A DNA stretch of 64,000 bases. Origin: CAVURS01 sp963834425 (GTDB lineage Bacteria; Actinomycetota; Actinomycetes; Actinomycetales; CAVURS01). The stretch covers positions 62,001 to 126,000 of the forward strand of contig CAWIBR010000016.1 in assembly GCA_963834425.1 (NCBI GenBank). The letters are read 5' to 3'. The position numbers and the translations under genes are program-made. Positions 44,274 through 56,842 of the stretch are shown one piece after another (positions within the stretch are counted from its first letter, which is position 1; each line of letters opens with the position of its first letter). A model generated the notes under the pieces. That model had not been told where the DNA came from. It saw only the letters and a program-made list of their open reading frames with translations, and did no database searches.

Positions 44274-45191
44274 CTACTCTCGTCGCCGAAGTTCCTCGAC
44301 GACGAAAGAGGTTGCTACTGCTGGGTTTGATACACCTGCGTCTGGTCGTCGGTGGCTGGTCGGCGTGAGCTCGTCGGCCTCGGGCTGAGCGCTCCGCTCG
44401 GCTTGCAGAGCCAGCACGAGAGCCGCCGCGACGCCGACGGCGATCGAGGCCGGGTCCTTGCCGGTGATCTCCGGCATCCCGATCGGGGACACGATCCGGG
44501 CGATGGCCTCGGCCGAGTGCCCTTCGGCCGCGAGCTGGGCGCGGAAGCGCGTCCATTTCGCGCTCGAGCCGATCAACCCGATGCTGCCCAGCCCGTTGGT
44601 GCGCAGGGCCGAGTCGCACAGGGCCAGGTCCTCGGCGTGGTCGTGGGTCATGATCAAGACGTGCGCCCCGCGGGGCAGGCGAGCCAGCACCGTCTCGCCG
44701 ACAACGGCCCGGTGCACGGTGACGTCGGCGACGCCGTCGGTCACATCGGCCAGGCGGAGCTGGTCGAGCTGCTCGGGCCGGGTGTCGACCAGATGCAGCT
44801 GGACGTCCAGCCGGGACAGGATCCGGGCCAGCTCGTAGCCGACGTGCCCGAGCCCGAAGATCGCGACCACCGGCCGGGCCGGCAGCGGCTCGAGCAGCAG
44901 TCGGACGACGCCACCGCAGCACTGCCGGCCGTGTGCGTTGTGGGCGTGCTCGTTGAGGGCCGACTCGAGCACCTCGGGCGCCGCCGCACCGTCGGCGATC
45001 AGCTCCCGGGAGCGCTGCACGGCCGACTGCTCGAGATTGCCGCCGCCGACACTGCCCCACAGATGGTCCGCACCCACGACCATCTTGGCGCCGGGATCCC
45101 GAGGTGCGTGCCCGCGCACCTCGATCACGGTGACGAGCACTCCGGGCAGCCCGTCGTCCCGGAGCTGCTGGACGGCACTGAGCCAGTCCAA
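44274..45191 (-). CDS. xdhC: XdhC/CoxI family molybdenum-enzyme maturation protein
   Basis: This is a 305-residue accessory protein that binds molybdopterin cofactor and helps its sulfuration and insertion into xanthine dehydrogenase. N-terminal XdhC_CoxI domain: GVLVTVIEVRGHAPRDPGAK, MVVGADHLWGSVGGGNLEQS, RQCCGGVVRLLLEPL. C-terminal Rossmann domain: VVAIFGLGHVGYELARILSR, HDHAEDLALCDSAL, IGLIGSSAKWTRFRAQL, IGMPEITGKDPASIAVGVAA. TTG 45191 is used; a CTG at 45197 would overlap the xdhB stop as CTGA. Third gene of the xdh operon. Confidence 0.92.
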   Translation of the reverse strand: MDWLSAVQQLRDDGLPGVLVTVIEVRGHAPRDPGAKMVVGADHLWGSVGGGNLEQSAVQRSRELIADGAAAPEVLESALNEHAHNAHGRQCCGGVVRLLLEPLPARPVVAIFGLGHVGYELARILSRLDVQLHLVDTRPEQLDQLRLADVTDGVADVTVHRAVVGETVLARLPRGAHVLIMTHDHAEDLALCDSALRTNGLGSIGLIGSSAKWTRFRAQLAAEGHSAEAIARIVSPIGMPEITGKDPASIAVGVAAALVLALQAERSAQPEADELTPTSHRRPDAGVSNPAVATSFVVEELRRRE

Positions 45192-45193
45192 GG

Positions 45194-47590
<2,397 letters not shown>

Positions 47591-47593
47591 GAC

Positions 47594-49093
47594 TCAGGCC
47601 TCCTGGTACATCGGGGCTGCGTTACTAGCGTAGAACTTCTGCAATGACGTTTTGAGCATCGCGGTGCGATAGTCCGAGCTGGCCCGGTGGTCGCTCATCG
47701 GCGTACCGGATCGACCGAGCAGATCGGCCGCCTCGGCCACCACGGACTCGGTCCACGGCCGGCCGATGAGGGCAGCCTCGGTTTCGTTGGCCCGCAACGG
47801 AGTTGCCGCGACGCCGCCGAGCCCGATCTTGATGTCCTCAACGGTGTCGCCGTCGAGTCGAAGGGCGAACGCCACCGCCACGCTCGAGATGTCGTCGAAC
47901 CGGCGCTTGGCGATCTTGTGGAAGGCGGTGATCGGCGCGAGGGGCAACGGGATGCGCACCGTCTTGATCAGCTCGTCCGGGCGTTTGACCGTCTGCCGGT
48001 AGCCGGTGAAGTAGTCGGCCAGCTCGACCTCCCGCTCGCCCTCGCGGGAGGCGAGGATCAACGAGCAGCCCAAGGCCAGCAGGCCAGGTGGGGTGTCGCC
48101 GATCGGCGAACCGGTGCCGAGGTTGCCGCCGAGGGTCGCGCCGTTGCGGATCAGCCGGGAGGCGAACTGCGGGAAGAGCTCGGCCAGCAACGGCACCCGG
48201 CCGTCCAGCCGCCGCTCGATCTCGGTCAGGGTCAGTGCGGCTCCGACATCGATGCTGTCCTCGCCGATCGCCAACCCGCGCAGCTCCTCCAACCGGTCGA
48301 TCCCGATGCTCAGGTCGGCCCTCTGGTGCCGGATGTTGAGCTCGACGCCCCAGTCGGTCGAGCCGGCCACCAGGACGGCGTCCGGGTGTTCGCCGAGCAG
48401 GCTCAGCGCCTCGGCCAGGTCGAGCGGGCGGACGAAGGCCCCCTGGCTGCTGGTGACGTGGGTCGCGACCGGCGCCGGTGGCGGCTGGGCCAGCCGGGTG
48501 CGCAGCGGGTCATCGGTATCGGGCTCACCCAAGGCGTACGCCGCGTCCCGGATCGGCCGGTAGCCGGTGCAGCGACACAGGTTGCCACTCAGGGAGTGCA
48601 GGTCGAAGCCGTTCGGACCGTGCTCGTGGTCGTGCGCGATCGCCGCCTCGGCCGGGTCGGCCGGCTCCTCCGGGTCGGACGCGGGGCTGGGGTGGCGCTC
48701 GGGCCGGTAGTACTCCGAGGCCATCGAGCAGATGAAGCCCGGGGTGCAGTAGCCGCACTGCGAGCCACCGCGCACCGCCATCTCCTGCTGCACGACGTGC
48801 AGCTCGCCGGGCTGCCCCAGACCCTCGGCGGTGATGATCTCCTGGCCGTCCAGACCTGCGGCCGGGACCAGACATGCGTTGATCGCGGTCCACCGGGTCC
48901 GGGCCTCGCCGTCCGGCTTGGCCACCAGCACGGCGCAGGCTCCGCACTCGCCCTCGGCGCAGCCTTCCTTGCTCCCGGTGAAGCCCGACTCGCGCAGCCA
49001 CTCGAGCAACGTGACGTGTCCGCCGACGTCGCCGAGCTCTCGGGTTGCGCCGTTGACGACCAGCTGAGGCTCCACAGAAAACTCCTGCTTCAT
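47594..49093 (-). CDS. xdhA: Xanthine dehydrogenase, iron-sulfur and FAD subunit
   Basis: This is a 499-residue subunit. An N-terminal plant-type [2Fe-2S] domain (GSKEGCAEGECGACAVLV), a helical [2Fe-2S] domain (RGGSQCGYCTPGFICSMAS, SGNLCRCTGYRPIRDAAYAL) and an FAD domain (AVLVAGSTDWGVELNIRHQ, LIRNGATLGGNLGTGSPIGD) end in the CO-dehydrogenase flavoprotein C-terminal fold. It passes electrons from molybdenum to NAD+. An insertion of about 25 acidic residues (SPASDPEEPADPAEAAIAHD) divides the second cluster domain. First gene of the operon; ATG 49093 follows AGCAGGAG-like purines. Confidence 0.95.
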   Translation of the reverse strand: MKQEFSVEPQLVVNGATRELGDVGGHVTLLEWLRESGFTGSKEGCAEGECGACAVLVAKPDGEARTRWTAINACLVPAAGLDGQEIITAEGLGQPGELHVVQQEMAVRGGSQCGYCTPGFICSMASEYYRPERHPSPASDPEEPADPAEAAIAHDHEHGPNGFDLHSLSGNLCRCTGYRPIRDAAYALGEPDTDDPLRTRLAQPPPAPVATHVTSSQGAFVRPLDLAEALSLLGEHPDAVLVAGSTDWGVELNIRHQRADLSIGIDRLEELRGLAIGEDSIDVGAALTLTEIERRLDGRVPLLAELFPQFASRLIRNGATLGGNLGTGSPIGDTPPGLLALGCSLILASREGEREVELADYFTGYRQTVKRPDELIKTVRIPLPLAPITAFHKIAKRRFDDISSVAVAFALRLDGDTVEDIKIGLGGVAATPLRANETEAALIGRPWTESVVAEAADLLGRSGTPMSDHRASSDYRTAMLKTSLQKFYASNAAPMYQEA

Positions 49094-49273
49094 GTGCTCG
49101 AGCCCCGGGTCTGTCTAGGTGCTGCACGCCGCCAAGTCGGAGGTCCGCGTGCCTCGCCCCCACCATAACCGCCGCCTGTGGGACCCGGCTAGCAACATTC
49201 CCGGAAACTTTCTTCCGCATTACGGAAAGGGATTCGGTCGTCCATTTCCTCGCCGCCGCTTATCCGGATTATT

Positions 49274-49311
49274 GACGCAACGGCGCGTCAGCCCAGACGC
49301 GCCGTTGCGTC
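49274..49311. repeat. Dispersed palindromic repeat, copy C (hairpin)
   Basis: GACGCAACGGCGCGTC at 49274-49289 pairs perfectly with 49296-49311 around AGCCCA. It is the GGCGCG-core form of the hairpin seen in copies A and B. A CCAAGAGCGCC module follows at about 49326, so here the module lies on the other side of the hairpin. Confidence 0.65.
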
Positions 49312-49544
49312 GTTGGACGAGGTACCAAGAGCGCCAGGATGACGAGTCGCTGCGCCGATGAGTCATCGCGTTCGGCTCGCCGACCAGCATGAATGAGGGC
49401 GTGGCTGAGCGCAGCGCGTCGTGGTCACGACCGGGATCACGCAACGGCGGCTTCATCGAGCATGAGGCGACTCGCGCGACGGTCCCAGCCGCGTCCGAAG
49501 CCGGCGCGTCCTCGGCGTCCTTGGTTTGCCTTGCTCACCGCATT

Positions 49545-49582
49545 GATGCAACGGCGCGCCACACCTGGCGCGCCGTTGCATC
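49545..49582. repeat. Dispersed palindromic repeat, copy D (hairpin)
   Basis: GATGCAACGGCGCGCC at 49545-49560 pairs perfectly with 49567-49582; counting one more pair the loop is CACC. The outer GATGCAAC is the same as in copies A and B. GCGTCCTTGG stands upstream near 49515, as after palindrome E at 57342. Confidence 0.65.
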
Positions 49583-49622
49583 GTTGACCGGGGTACCGAC
49601 GGCGAGCGTCGGGTAGAACGAG

Positions 49623-49660
49623 TCAGGCCCGGCTGGACCAGATGGTCCGACCGGGCCTGA
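49623..49660 (-). terminator. groEL terminator hairpin
   Basis: TCAGGCCCGG at 49623-49632 pairs with 49651-49660, with an inner GGACC/GGTCC stem at 49635-49639 and 49644-49648 around AGAT. It begins 30 bases beyond the groEL stop codon. There is no T-run, but the stem is long and GC-rich. Confidence 0.7.
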
Positions 49661-49689
49661 CGAGGGTCTTGCGGGTCGAGCAGCGCGGA

Positions 49690-51321
<1,632 letters not shown>

Positions 51322-51361
51322 TCGGGATAATCCTCCGTGCCGAGTTCCAGCAGGTCTGTGA

Positions 51362-51388
51362 TTGGCACTCACAGAGTGAGAGTGCTAA
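51362..51388. promoter_or_regulatory. CIRCE element 1 (HrcA operator)
   Basis: TTGGCACTC, 9 bases, GAGTGCTAA: one mismatch from the consensus TTAGCACTC-N9-GAGTGCTAA. It lies 40 bases upstream of the groEL start codon. Confidence 0.92.
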
Positions 51389-51397
51389 GCCCCATCA

Positions 51398-51424
51398 TGA
51401 GCACTCGCACCCCCCGAGTGCAAA
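51398..51424. promoter_or_regulatory. CIRCE element 2 (HrcA operator)
   Basis: TGAGCACTC, 9 bases, GAGTGCAAA: two mismatches from the consensus, with the same 9-base spacer. It stands 9 bases upstream of element 1, so the two dyads are centred 36 bases apart. Confidence 0.78.
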
Positions 51425-51469
51425 TGCTCTGTGCCATCGAGGCCATGGAACTCCATGGACCGGGACCGG

Positions 51470-52093
51470 CTACGGCTGGTAGTCGCTGCCGAGGATGACG
51501 GTCAGGCCGGAGGAGCTGTACGCCGAGCTCTCGGCGTAGGAGTAGCCGCCGAGGTCCTTCGCCGCCGCCTTGGCCGTCGCCTTGAGCGCCGACGTGGGGT
51601 AGAAGACCGTGGTCGAGCCGGTGTAGCCGGTCTTGTTGCCACCCGTGGAGGCACGCGTCCAGCCGGCATCGCTCAGCTTGGCCGTCGCACCCTTGGCCAG
51701 GCCGCTGCGGCTGGTGGCGTTGAAGACGCTGATCCGGGTCGAGCGGATGACCACCGCGGTGGCCGTGCTGGTGGCCTTGCTGGTGGGAGACGTCGAGGGC
51801 TTGGGGGTGTGGGTGGCCGTGCTGGTGCCGGTGGCCGTCGCCGCGGGTCCGTTCGGGTCGTCGATCGGCCCGGTGTTGCTGGTGGCCGTGCTGGTGCCGC
51901 CGAGCACGCTGGCCTTGAGCTGGAAGATGCCGATGATCAAGGCGACAACGGCCAGGGCCACGACCGCGATCGGGAGGACGTCGTGCCAGAGCGGCCGGCG
52001 CGGACGGTGCGCCCCGGAGCGCGGGGAGTGGGCAGGGCCCCCGCGATCGGTGGGGGCGGCCGGCATTCCGGACGCCGGTCTGGACGAGGACAC
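51470..52093 (-). CDS. LytR C-terminal domain protein, membrane-anchored
   Basis: This is a 207-residue protein. A basic Pro/Arg-rich N-terminus, one TM helix (VLPIAVVALAVVALIIGIFQ), a Ser/Thr/Pro/Ala linker of about 55 residues and a C-terminal LytR_C domain (ISVFNATSRSGLAKGATAKL, STTVFYPTSALKATAKAAAK) face outward. It lies between DUF3263 and groEL, as Rv0431 does in mycobacteria. Its role at the cell wall is not established. GTG 52093 is the start. Confidence 0.85.
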   Translation of the reverse strand: MSSSRPASGMPAAPTDRGGPAHSPRSGAHRPRRPLWHDVLPIAVVALAVVALIIGIFQLKASVLGGTSTATSNTGPIDDPNGPAATATGTSTATHTPKPSTSPTSKATSTATAVVIRSTRISVFNATSRSGLAKGATAKLSDAGWTRASTGGNKTGYTGSTTVFYPTSALKATAKAAAKDLGGYSYAESSAYSSSGLTVILGSDYQP

Positions 52094-52142
52094 GCCAGGA
52101 GGCTAACTCGCCGGCCGCGGTGAGCGGGCACTCACCGGAGGC

Positions 52143-52439
52143 TCAGAGCCGGATGCCGAGGCGCCGCGCGGACCGAGCACGCTGCCGGGTGGCGCGCATC
52201 CGGCGCAGCCGCTTGACCAGCATCGGGTCGAAGGCCAGGGCCGCCGGGGAGTCGATCAGGGTGTTCAGGACCTGGTAGTAGCGCGTGGCCGACATGTCGA
52301 ACAGCTCGCGGACGGCTTGCTCCTTGGCCCCGGCGTACTTCCACCACTGGCGCTCGAAGGCGAGGATCTCGCGGTCGCGCGTGGACAGCTCAAGGGCGTC
52401 CTGGGTGCCCTCGCTGCCCACGATCTGCGCGGCGTCCAT
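52143..52439 (-). CDS. DUF3263 family protein
   Basis: This 98-residue, basic, helical protein has STRDREILAFERQWWKYAGA near the N-terminus and LFDMSATRYYQVLNTLIDSP, a helix-turn-helix-like segment, then LVKRLRRMRATRQRARSARR. The family (Rv0430-like) is actinobacterial; DNA binding is plausible from charge and helices but not shown. Probably co-transcribed with the LytR_C gene 49 bases downstream. ATG 52439. Confidence 0.88.
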   Translation of the reverse strand: MDAAQIVGSEGTQDALELSTRDREILAFERQWWKYAGAKEQAVRELFDMSATRYYQVLNTLIDSPAALAFDPMLVKRLRRMRATRQRARSARRLGIRL

Positions 52440-52589
52440 GCGGTGAGCCTTCCGTATCCGTTATCGGTGTCTACCAGGGGTGTCGACGAAAAGTGTCCAC
52501 CGTCGGTCGACAATCGCCGCTCATCCTAGGCGCAAACCACATCGGTGTCATTCGTCTCGCCCGGCGGGTCAGCGCCGATCACCAGCCGG

Positions 52590-53730
52590 TCAGCAGGCCG
52601 ACAGCGGCGGCAGCGCGTTGGCGCTCGTGGGCGGTACGGCGACCGGCCGGCCGCTCACGATCGTTGCCGGGTCCCAGGTCGTCGTGGCAGTGGGGTGGCC
52701 CGCCGCGCCCGACCCCGGCACCGCCCGGACGTCGACCTGGAGGACACCGGAGCGGACGGCCGAGGCACTGGTGCCGTAGAAGACGAAGTTGCCCATGCCG
52801 TAGGCGACCGGCGCCCCGTCGATGTGGCCGAGCGGTTGCAGCACGTGCGCGTGGGACCCCACGACGACGTCGGCTCCAGCCGCCACGAGCTCGGCCGCTA
52901 GTTGCTGCTGGCGTGCGGTGGGGCAGACCTGCTTCTCGACGCCCCAGTGCACGAAGGCGACGACGACGTCGGCATTCGCGCTGACCTGTTTGATCCGCTG
53001 GGCGAACAGGTCGTCCTCCTTGGCCGAGGCCAGCCCCGGCTTGTTCGGCCCCGCGGTCCAGGCCGCCTGCAGGCTGGAGTCCAGCACGTCGGTGGCCGAG
53101 ACGACGGCGACCCGGACCCCGTGGATGGTGCGCTGATAGCCCTGGAAGGCGCTCGTCTGGTTGACCCCGCCGCCGATGACCGGCAGGCCGTACTGCCGGG
53201 AGGCCGCGAGCTCGTCGGCCAGTCCGACGGTGCCGTAATCCATGCCGTGGTTGTTGGCCATCGAGACCGCGTCGATGCCGGCGTCCTTGATCACCTGGAG
53301 CGCTTGGGGCGGCGCCCGGAAGGAGAACTCCTTGGTCGCCTGGGCGCCGCCGTTGGTGATCGCGGTCTCGAGGTTGACCACGGCCAGGTCGGCCTTCGCC
53401 AGTGGCGCCGCACCGGACCCCAGCCCCAGCCGCAGGGCGGAGGCCGAGGTCCCGGCGAAGTGCACATCGCCCGCGAAGGCCAGGTGCACCGTGACCGGAC
53501 GGCCGGCGGCGGCCGTCGTGGTGGGTGTGCTCTTTCGCGCCGGGGCAGTCGTCGCCGGTGCCGACGATGGAGGCGGCGTGCTCGCGGGATTGCGGAACGC
53601 ATCGGCCGAGGCGCCACTGGAGCCACCGCGGATGGCCCGCACGACCGACCACGGCGACGACGGCGAGAGCCACCATCCCGATGGCCACCGTCAAGCGGCG
53701 GCGGCGGACCGCTGCAGAGGGCCCGCTCAC
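52590..53730 (-). CDS. CapA family (poly-gamma-glutamate synthesis-like) protein, one frameshift
   Basis: The GTG at 53730 opens a basic N-terminus and a TM signal-anchor (RLTVAIGMVALAVVAVVGRA); near 53640 the frame changes and continues IRGGSSGASADAFRNPAS, a Pro/Thr linker and the CapA domain. That domain is a calcineurin-like metallophosphatase fold: VHLAFAGDVHFAGTSA, VNLETAITNGG, VSMANNHGMDYG, VVAFVHWGVEKQ, VVGSHAHVLQPLGHIDG. All metal-binding motifs are present. It is the last gene of the transketolase operon, overlapping the decarboxylase stop as GTGA. The substrate is unknown; a true capsule role is not implied. Confidence 0.82.
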
Positions 53731-55079
53731 GCCATCGTGTCGAGGATGGCGTTGATGTCCTTCTTGGTCGTGCGCGGGTTGACGACGGCAAATCGGGTCA
53801 CGGTCTCCCCCTCATGCGTGGTCGGTACGACGAACGCGAAGTTCGCGGCCAACAAACGGTCGGACCATACCTGGTACTGCTGCGGGGTCCAGCCGATCCG
53901 GCGGAACACCACGACCGACAGATCGGGCTCGCGGAGCAGCTCGACGTAGTCGCGCTTGCGGATCTCGTGAGCGGCGTGGCGGGTGACGGTCAGGGTCCGC
54001 TCCACCGCCTCGGTGTACTTCGCGCTGCCGTGGCTGACCAGCGAGAACCAGAAGGGCAGTCCGCGAGCTCGGCGGGTGAGCCCGATCGCGTAGTCGCTGG
54101 GGTTCCAGTCGTCGCCGTCGGTCAGGACGTCGAGATAGCCGGCCTTCTGGGTGTGCGCGGCCTTGGCCAGCGCAGGGTCGCGGTAGAGCAGCGCGCAGCA
54201 GTCGAACGGCGCGAAGAACCACTTGTGCGGATCGACGACGAAGGAGTCGGCGTGCTCGATGCCGGCGTAGAGATGCCGCACGCTGGGTGCTGCCAGTCCG
54301 GCCCCGCCGTAGGCGCCATCGACGTGGAACCAGACCCCCATCTCACGGCAGAACTCGGCCACCGAGGCCAGGTCGTCGACGATGCCGAAGTTCGTCGTAC
54401 CGGCCGTGGCCACGACGGCAAACAGGCCGTCCGCCCCGACCTCTTCGATCGTCTCGCGCAGCGCTGCAGCGGTGAGGCGGCCGTTCTCGTCGACCGGCAC
54501 CCCGATGAAGTCGCAGTCCATGACGTCGCACGCCGACTTGATCGAGGAGTGAGCTTGGGAGGTGCCGGCGACCTTCCAGCGCGCAGGAGGCTCGCCGACC
54601 CGGTTGACCCGGGCCGTGTGCCGGGCGGCGACCAGCGACGACAGGTTGCCGACCGTGCCGCCGGGTACGAAGACGCCACCGGCCGTCTCGGGCAGGCCGA
54701 CCAGGCCGGCCACCCAGCGCAGCGCGGCGTTCTCCGCGTGCACCGACCCTGCGCCTTCGAGCCAGGACCCGCCGTAGAGCGCCGAGGCCCCGACGACCAG
54801 GTCGAACAGCGAGCTGAGCTCGGTCGGGGCGCACGGGATGAAGCTGAGGTAGCGCGGGTGGTCGATCGAGATGCAGGCCTTGGCCAGGTCGTTCGAGAAG
54901 AGGTCGAGCGCGGCCGTCCCCCCGATGCCCTCCTCGCTGATCTGGACGTCGGTCAGCTGCTCGAGCTCGGCCAGGCTGCGCGGACCGTCCAGCGGCACGG
55001 GATCGAGCCGGAGCCGGTGCAATGCGTAGTCGAGTACCGCCTCGCCCAGGGCCGCCGTCTGCTTGTCATATCGGTGCAC
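53727..55079 (-). CDS. Group II PLP-dependent amino-acid decarboxylase
   Basis: This is a 450-residue enzyme of the aromatic-amino-acid/glutamate/diaminobutyrate decarboxylase superfamily. VFVPGGTVGNLSSLVAARHT and WFHVDGAYGGAGLA (D254, binds the pyridine N) are followed by FVVDPHKWFFAPFDCCALLY with the PLP lysine K286. The substrate cannot be told; neighbours in sequence act on aromatic or diamino acids. It stands 32 bases after the transketolase C-terminal gene and is coupled to the CapA gene, so all four are one transcript. Confidence 0.9.
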   Translation of the reverse strand: MHRYDKQTAALGEAVLDYALHRLRLDPVPLDGPRSLAELEQLTDVQISEEGIGGTAALDLFSNDLAKACISIDHPRYLSFIPCAPTELSSLFDLVVGASALYGGSWLEGAGSVHAENAALRWVAGLVGLPETAGGVFVPGGTVGNLSSLVAARHTARVNRVGEPPARWKVAGTSQAHSSIKSACDVMDCDFIGVPVDENGRLTAAALRETIEEVGADGLFAVVATAGTTNFGIVDDLASVAEFCREMGVWFHVDGAYGGAGLAAPSVRHLYAGIEHADSFVVDPHKWFFAPFDCCALLYRDPALAKAAHTQKAGYLDVLTDGDDWNPSDYAIGLTRRARGLPFWFSLVSHGSAKYTEAVERTLTVTRHAAHEIRKRDYVELLREPDLSVVVFRRIGWTPQQYQVWSDRLLAANFAFVVPTTHEGETVTRFAVVNPRTTKKDINAILDTMA

Positions 55080-55111
55080 TCGCGGAGTGTAGGAGCAGCC
55101 GTGCCGCCAGG

Positions 55112-56107
55112 TCAGCCCACGAAGGCATCGATCGAGGCCCGGAGCCCAGCGATGTCGAGCCCGTGCGCCCGGTCGTGCTGCGCCGCCGTGCCGTAGTGGC
55201 CCAGCTCGGCCCGGCCCACGCCGAGGCCGAGGATCCGGTGCGGGCGGTCCTGGAGAGCCTCAGCCACGACCCCCACCGAGGTGCCGGCCAGGTAGGGCTC
55301 GACGAGCACGACGGTCTCCGCGCCGGGCGCTGCCCGGAGGGTCTCGCGGTCGAACGGCCGCACCGTCGCGGCGTAGAGCACCGTCAGGTCGCGGCCTTCG
55401 GCGGCGGCCAGCGTGCGGTCCAGCATGGGGCCGACGGCGACGACGGTCGCCCGGCTGGCGGCGCTCCCGCGACGTACGACGTGCAGCCCCCGGTGCCGCA
55501 CGTCGAGCGCCCGGGCGTTGCGCTGGTCGCTGAGCCGCACGTAGACCCGGTCCTCGCCGTGGCTGGCCGCTCGCAGCAGGGTCTCGGCCTCGTCCGGATG
55601 CCCGGGCACGTGGACGGTCCAGCCGTCGAGCGTGTCGAGCAACGCAACGTCGCGACGGCCGAGGTGGGTCTCGCCGCCCTTGGGCATGTCGTAGGACCCG
55701 CCGGCGCCCACCAGGAGGGCGCCCACGCCCTGGTGGCCGAGGTCGAGCTTGACCTGCTCGTAGGCCCGTTCCAGCAGGAACGGCGCGAACGTGTGCACGA
55801 TCGGGCGCGCGCCGGTGAGCGCGAGCCCGCCAGCTACTCCGAGCAGCAGCTGCTCGCGGATGCCGACGTCGATGATCCGAGGGCCCAGGCGGGCCCGCTC
55901 GGCCCGGTCGATGTAGTCGGCGCCGATGACCGCCAGCACCAGCGCGGCCCGCGGCTCGTCGTCCAGCAGCTCGGGCACCAGCCGGTAGAACCGGTCGCGC
56001 ATGGTCTCGGCACCCTCGTGCGGTGCCGCCAGGTCGGACGATCCAGCGGTTTCAGTCCCGGTCTCGGTCTCGGTCTCGGTCTCGGTCGTGAGCAGGGTGG
56101 CGGTCAT
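55112..56107 (-). CDS. Transketolase, C-terminal subunit
   Basis: This is a 331-residue subunit with the pyrimidine-binding domain (IIDVGIREQLLLGVAGGLAL with the catalytic Glu, HTFAPFLLERAYEQVKLD) and the transketolase C domain (RATVVAVGPMLDRTLAAAE, VVLVEPYLAGTSVGVVAEAL). It joins with the N-terminal subunit coded just upstream to form a split transketolase. The N-terminus carries a low-complexity TETETETETGTETAG stretch from a hexanucleotide repeat. The usual pentose-phosphate role is possible, but split enzymes often serve special pathways. Confidence 0.9.
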   Translation of the reverse strand: MTATLLTTETETETETGTETAGSSDLAAPHEGAETMRDRFYRLVPELLDDEPRAALVLAVIGADYIDRAERARLGPRIIDVGIREQLLLGVAGGLALTGARPIVHTFAPFLLERAYEQVKLDLGHQGVGALLVGAGGSYDMPKGGETHLGRRDVALLDTLDGWTVHVPGHPDEAETLLRAASHGEDRVYVRLSDQRNARALDVRHRGLHVVRRGSAASRATVVAVGPMLDRTLAAAEGRDLTVLYAATVRPFDRETLRAAPGAETVVLVEPYLAGTSVGVVAEALQDRPHRILGLGVGRAELGHYGTAAQHDRAHGLDIAGLRASIDAFVG

Positions 56108-56109
56108 GA

Positions 56110-56799
56110 CTAGTCCTCCGGGTCGACGTGGGCGATGACCACGTGCGGAATGTCCTGTGGCCCAACGGATCTGAACGCCGCTTCCAGTGCGCGCCGGTTG
56201 TGTCCGTCGAGGTCGGTCGTGCGCCAGCCCTCGACGTCGAAGCGGGCGGCGATGCCTCCGGGCCAGCCGTGCTTCGCCGACTCGTTGTCGATCACGACGG
56301 CGGTCAGCCGGCCCAGGCCGGCGCGAGCGGCGTACTGGATCGCCTCGAAGTTGCTGCCCTCATCGAGCTCGCCGTCGCCGATCAGGACGACCACCCGAGG
56401 ACGGCTGCGTCCCTGCAGGCCCAGGCCCAGCGCGAGGCCGACCCCGAGCCCGAGGCCGTGGCCGAGCGAGCCCGAGGAGATCTCGACGCCCGGCACCCGC
56501 TTGCGGTCCGGATGGTTGCCGAGGCGAGAGTCGAAGGCTGCCCAGGTGTCCAGCTCTTCGGGGTCGAGAAAGCCCTTCGCGGCCAGCACGGCGTAGTAGG
56601 CCATCGGGCCGTGACCCTTGGAGAGCAGGAACCGGTCGCGGTCGGGGTCGTCGACCCGGTCCGGCGCGACGTCGAGGACTCGGTCGTAGAGCGTCCAGAT
56701 CACGTCGAGCGTGCTCTCCGAGCTCGCGTCGTGTTTCTCGTCGCCGCTCATCCGGGCCAAGAGCGCTGGCAGGTCGTCGTATCGCGTCATGCGCTCCAC
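56110..56799 (-). CDS. Transketolase, N-terminal (TPP-binding) subunit
   Basis: This is a 229-residue subunit with the TPP pyrophosphate-binding domain: RFLLSKGHGPMAYYAVLAAK (KGH motif), VEISSGSLGHGLGLGVGLAL, and VVLIGDGELDEGSNFEAIQY, the GDG-N motif for Mg and TPP. It is shorter than the usual 270-280 residues. GTG 56799 is given; ATG 56790 (MTRYDD) is equally good. Its stop lies 2 bases before the C-terminal subunit start. A SoxR-type box overlaps its promoter. Confidence 0.9.
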   Translation of the reverse strand: MERMTRYDDLPALLARMSGDEKHDASSESTLDVIWTLYDRVLDVAPDRVDDPDRDRFLLSKGHGPMAYYAVLAAKGFLDPEELDTWAAFDSRLGNHPDRKRVPGVEISSGSLGHGLGLGVGLALGLGLQGRSRPRVVVLIGDGELDEGSNFEAIQYAARAGLGRLTAVVIDNESAKHGWPGGIAARFDVEGWRTTDLDGHNRRALEAAFRSVGPQDIPHVVIAHVDPED

Positions 56800-56806
56800 C
56801 GTGCAA

Positions 56807-56824
56807 CTTGAAGTTCACTTGAAG
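56807..56824. promoter_or_regulatory. Probable SoxR box
   Basis: On the minus strand CTTCAAGTGAACTTCAAG agrees at 14 of 18 positions with the classical box CCTCAAGTTAACTTGAGG. It lies in the 43-base gap between the transketolase operon and soxR, so one bound dimer could govern both directions. Confidence 0.62.
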
Positions 56825-56842
56825 TCAAGCGATGGTGGGTGG

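Larger units (their letters stand above)
49094..49622. other. 529-base region without a gene, holding repeat copies C and D
   Basis: Between xdhA and the groEL terminator I see no gene. A lower-GC patch near 49190-49280 (AACATTCCCG, AAACTTTCTTCC, TATTGACG) is probably the xdh promoter region. Two hairpin repeats are listed separately. Short frames here have no family character. Confidence 0.55.

Noticed and set aside
49220..49616. Two short open frames in the gap between xdhA and groEL
   Set aside because: They overlap the repeat hairpins, have no family character and no ribosome site.
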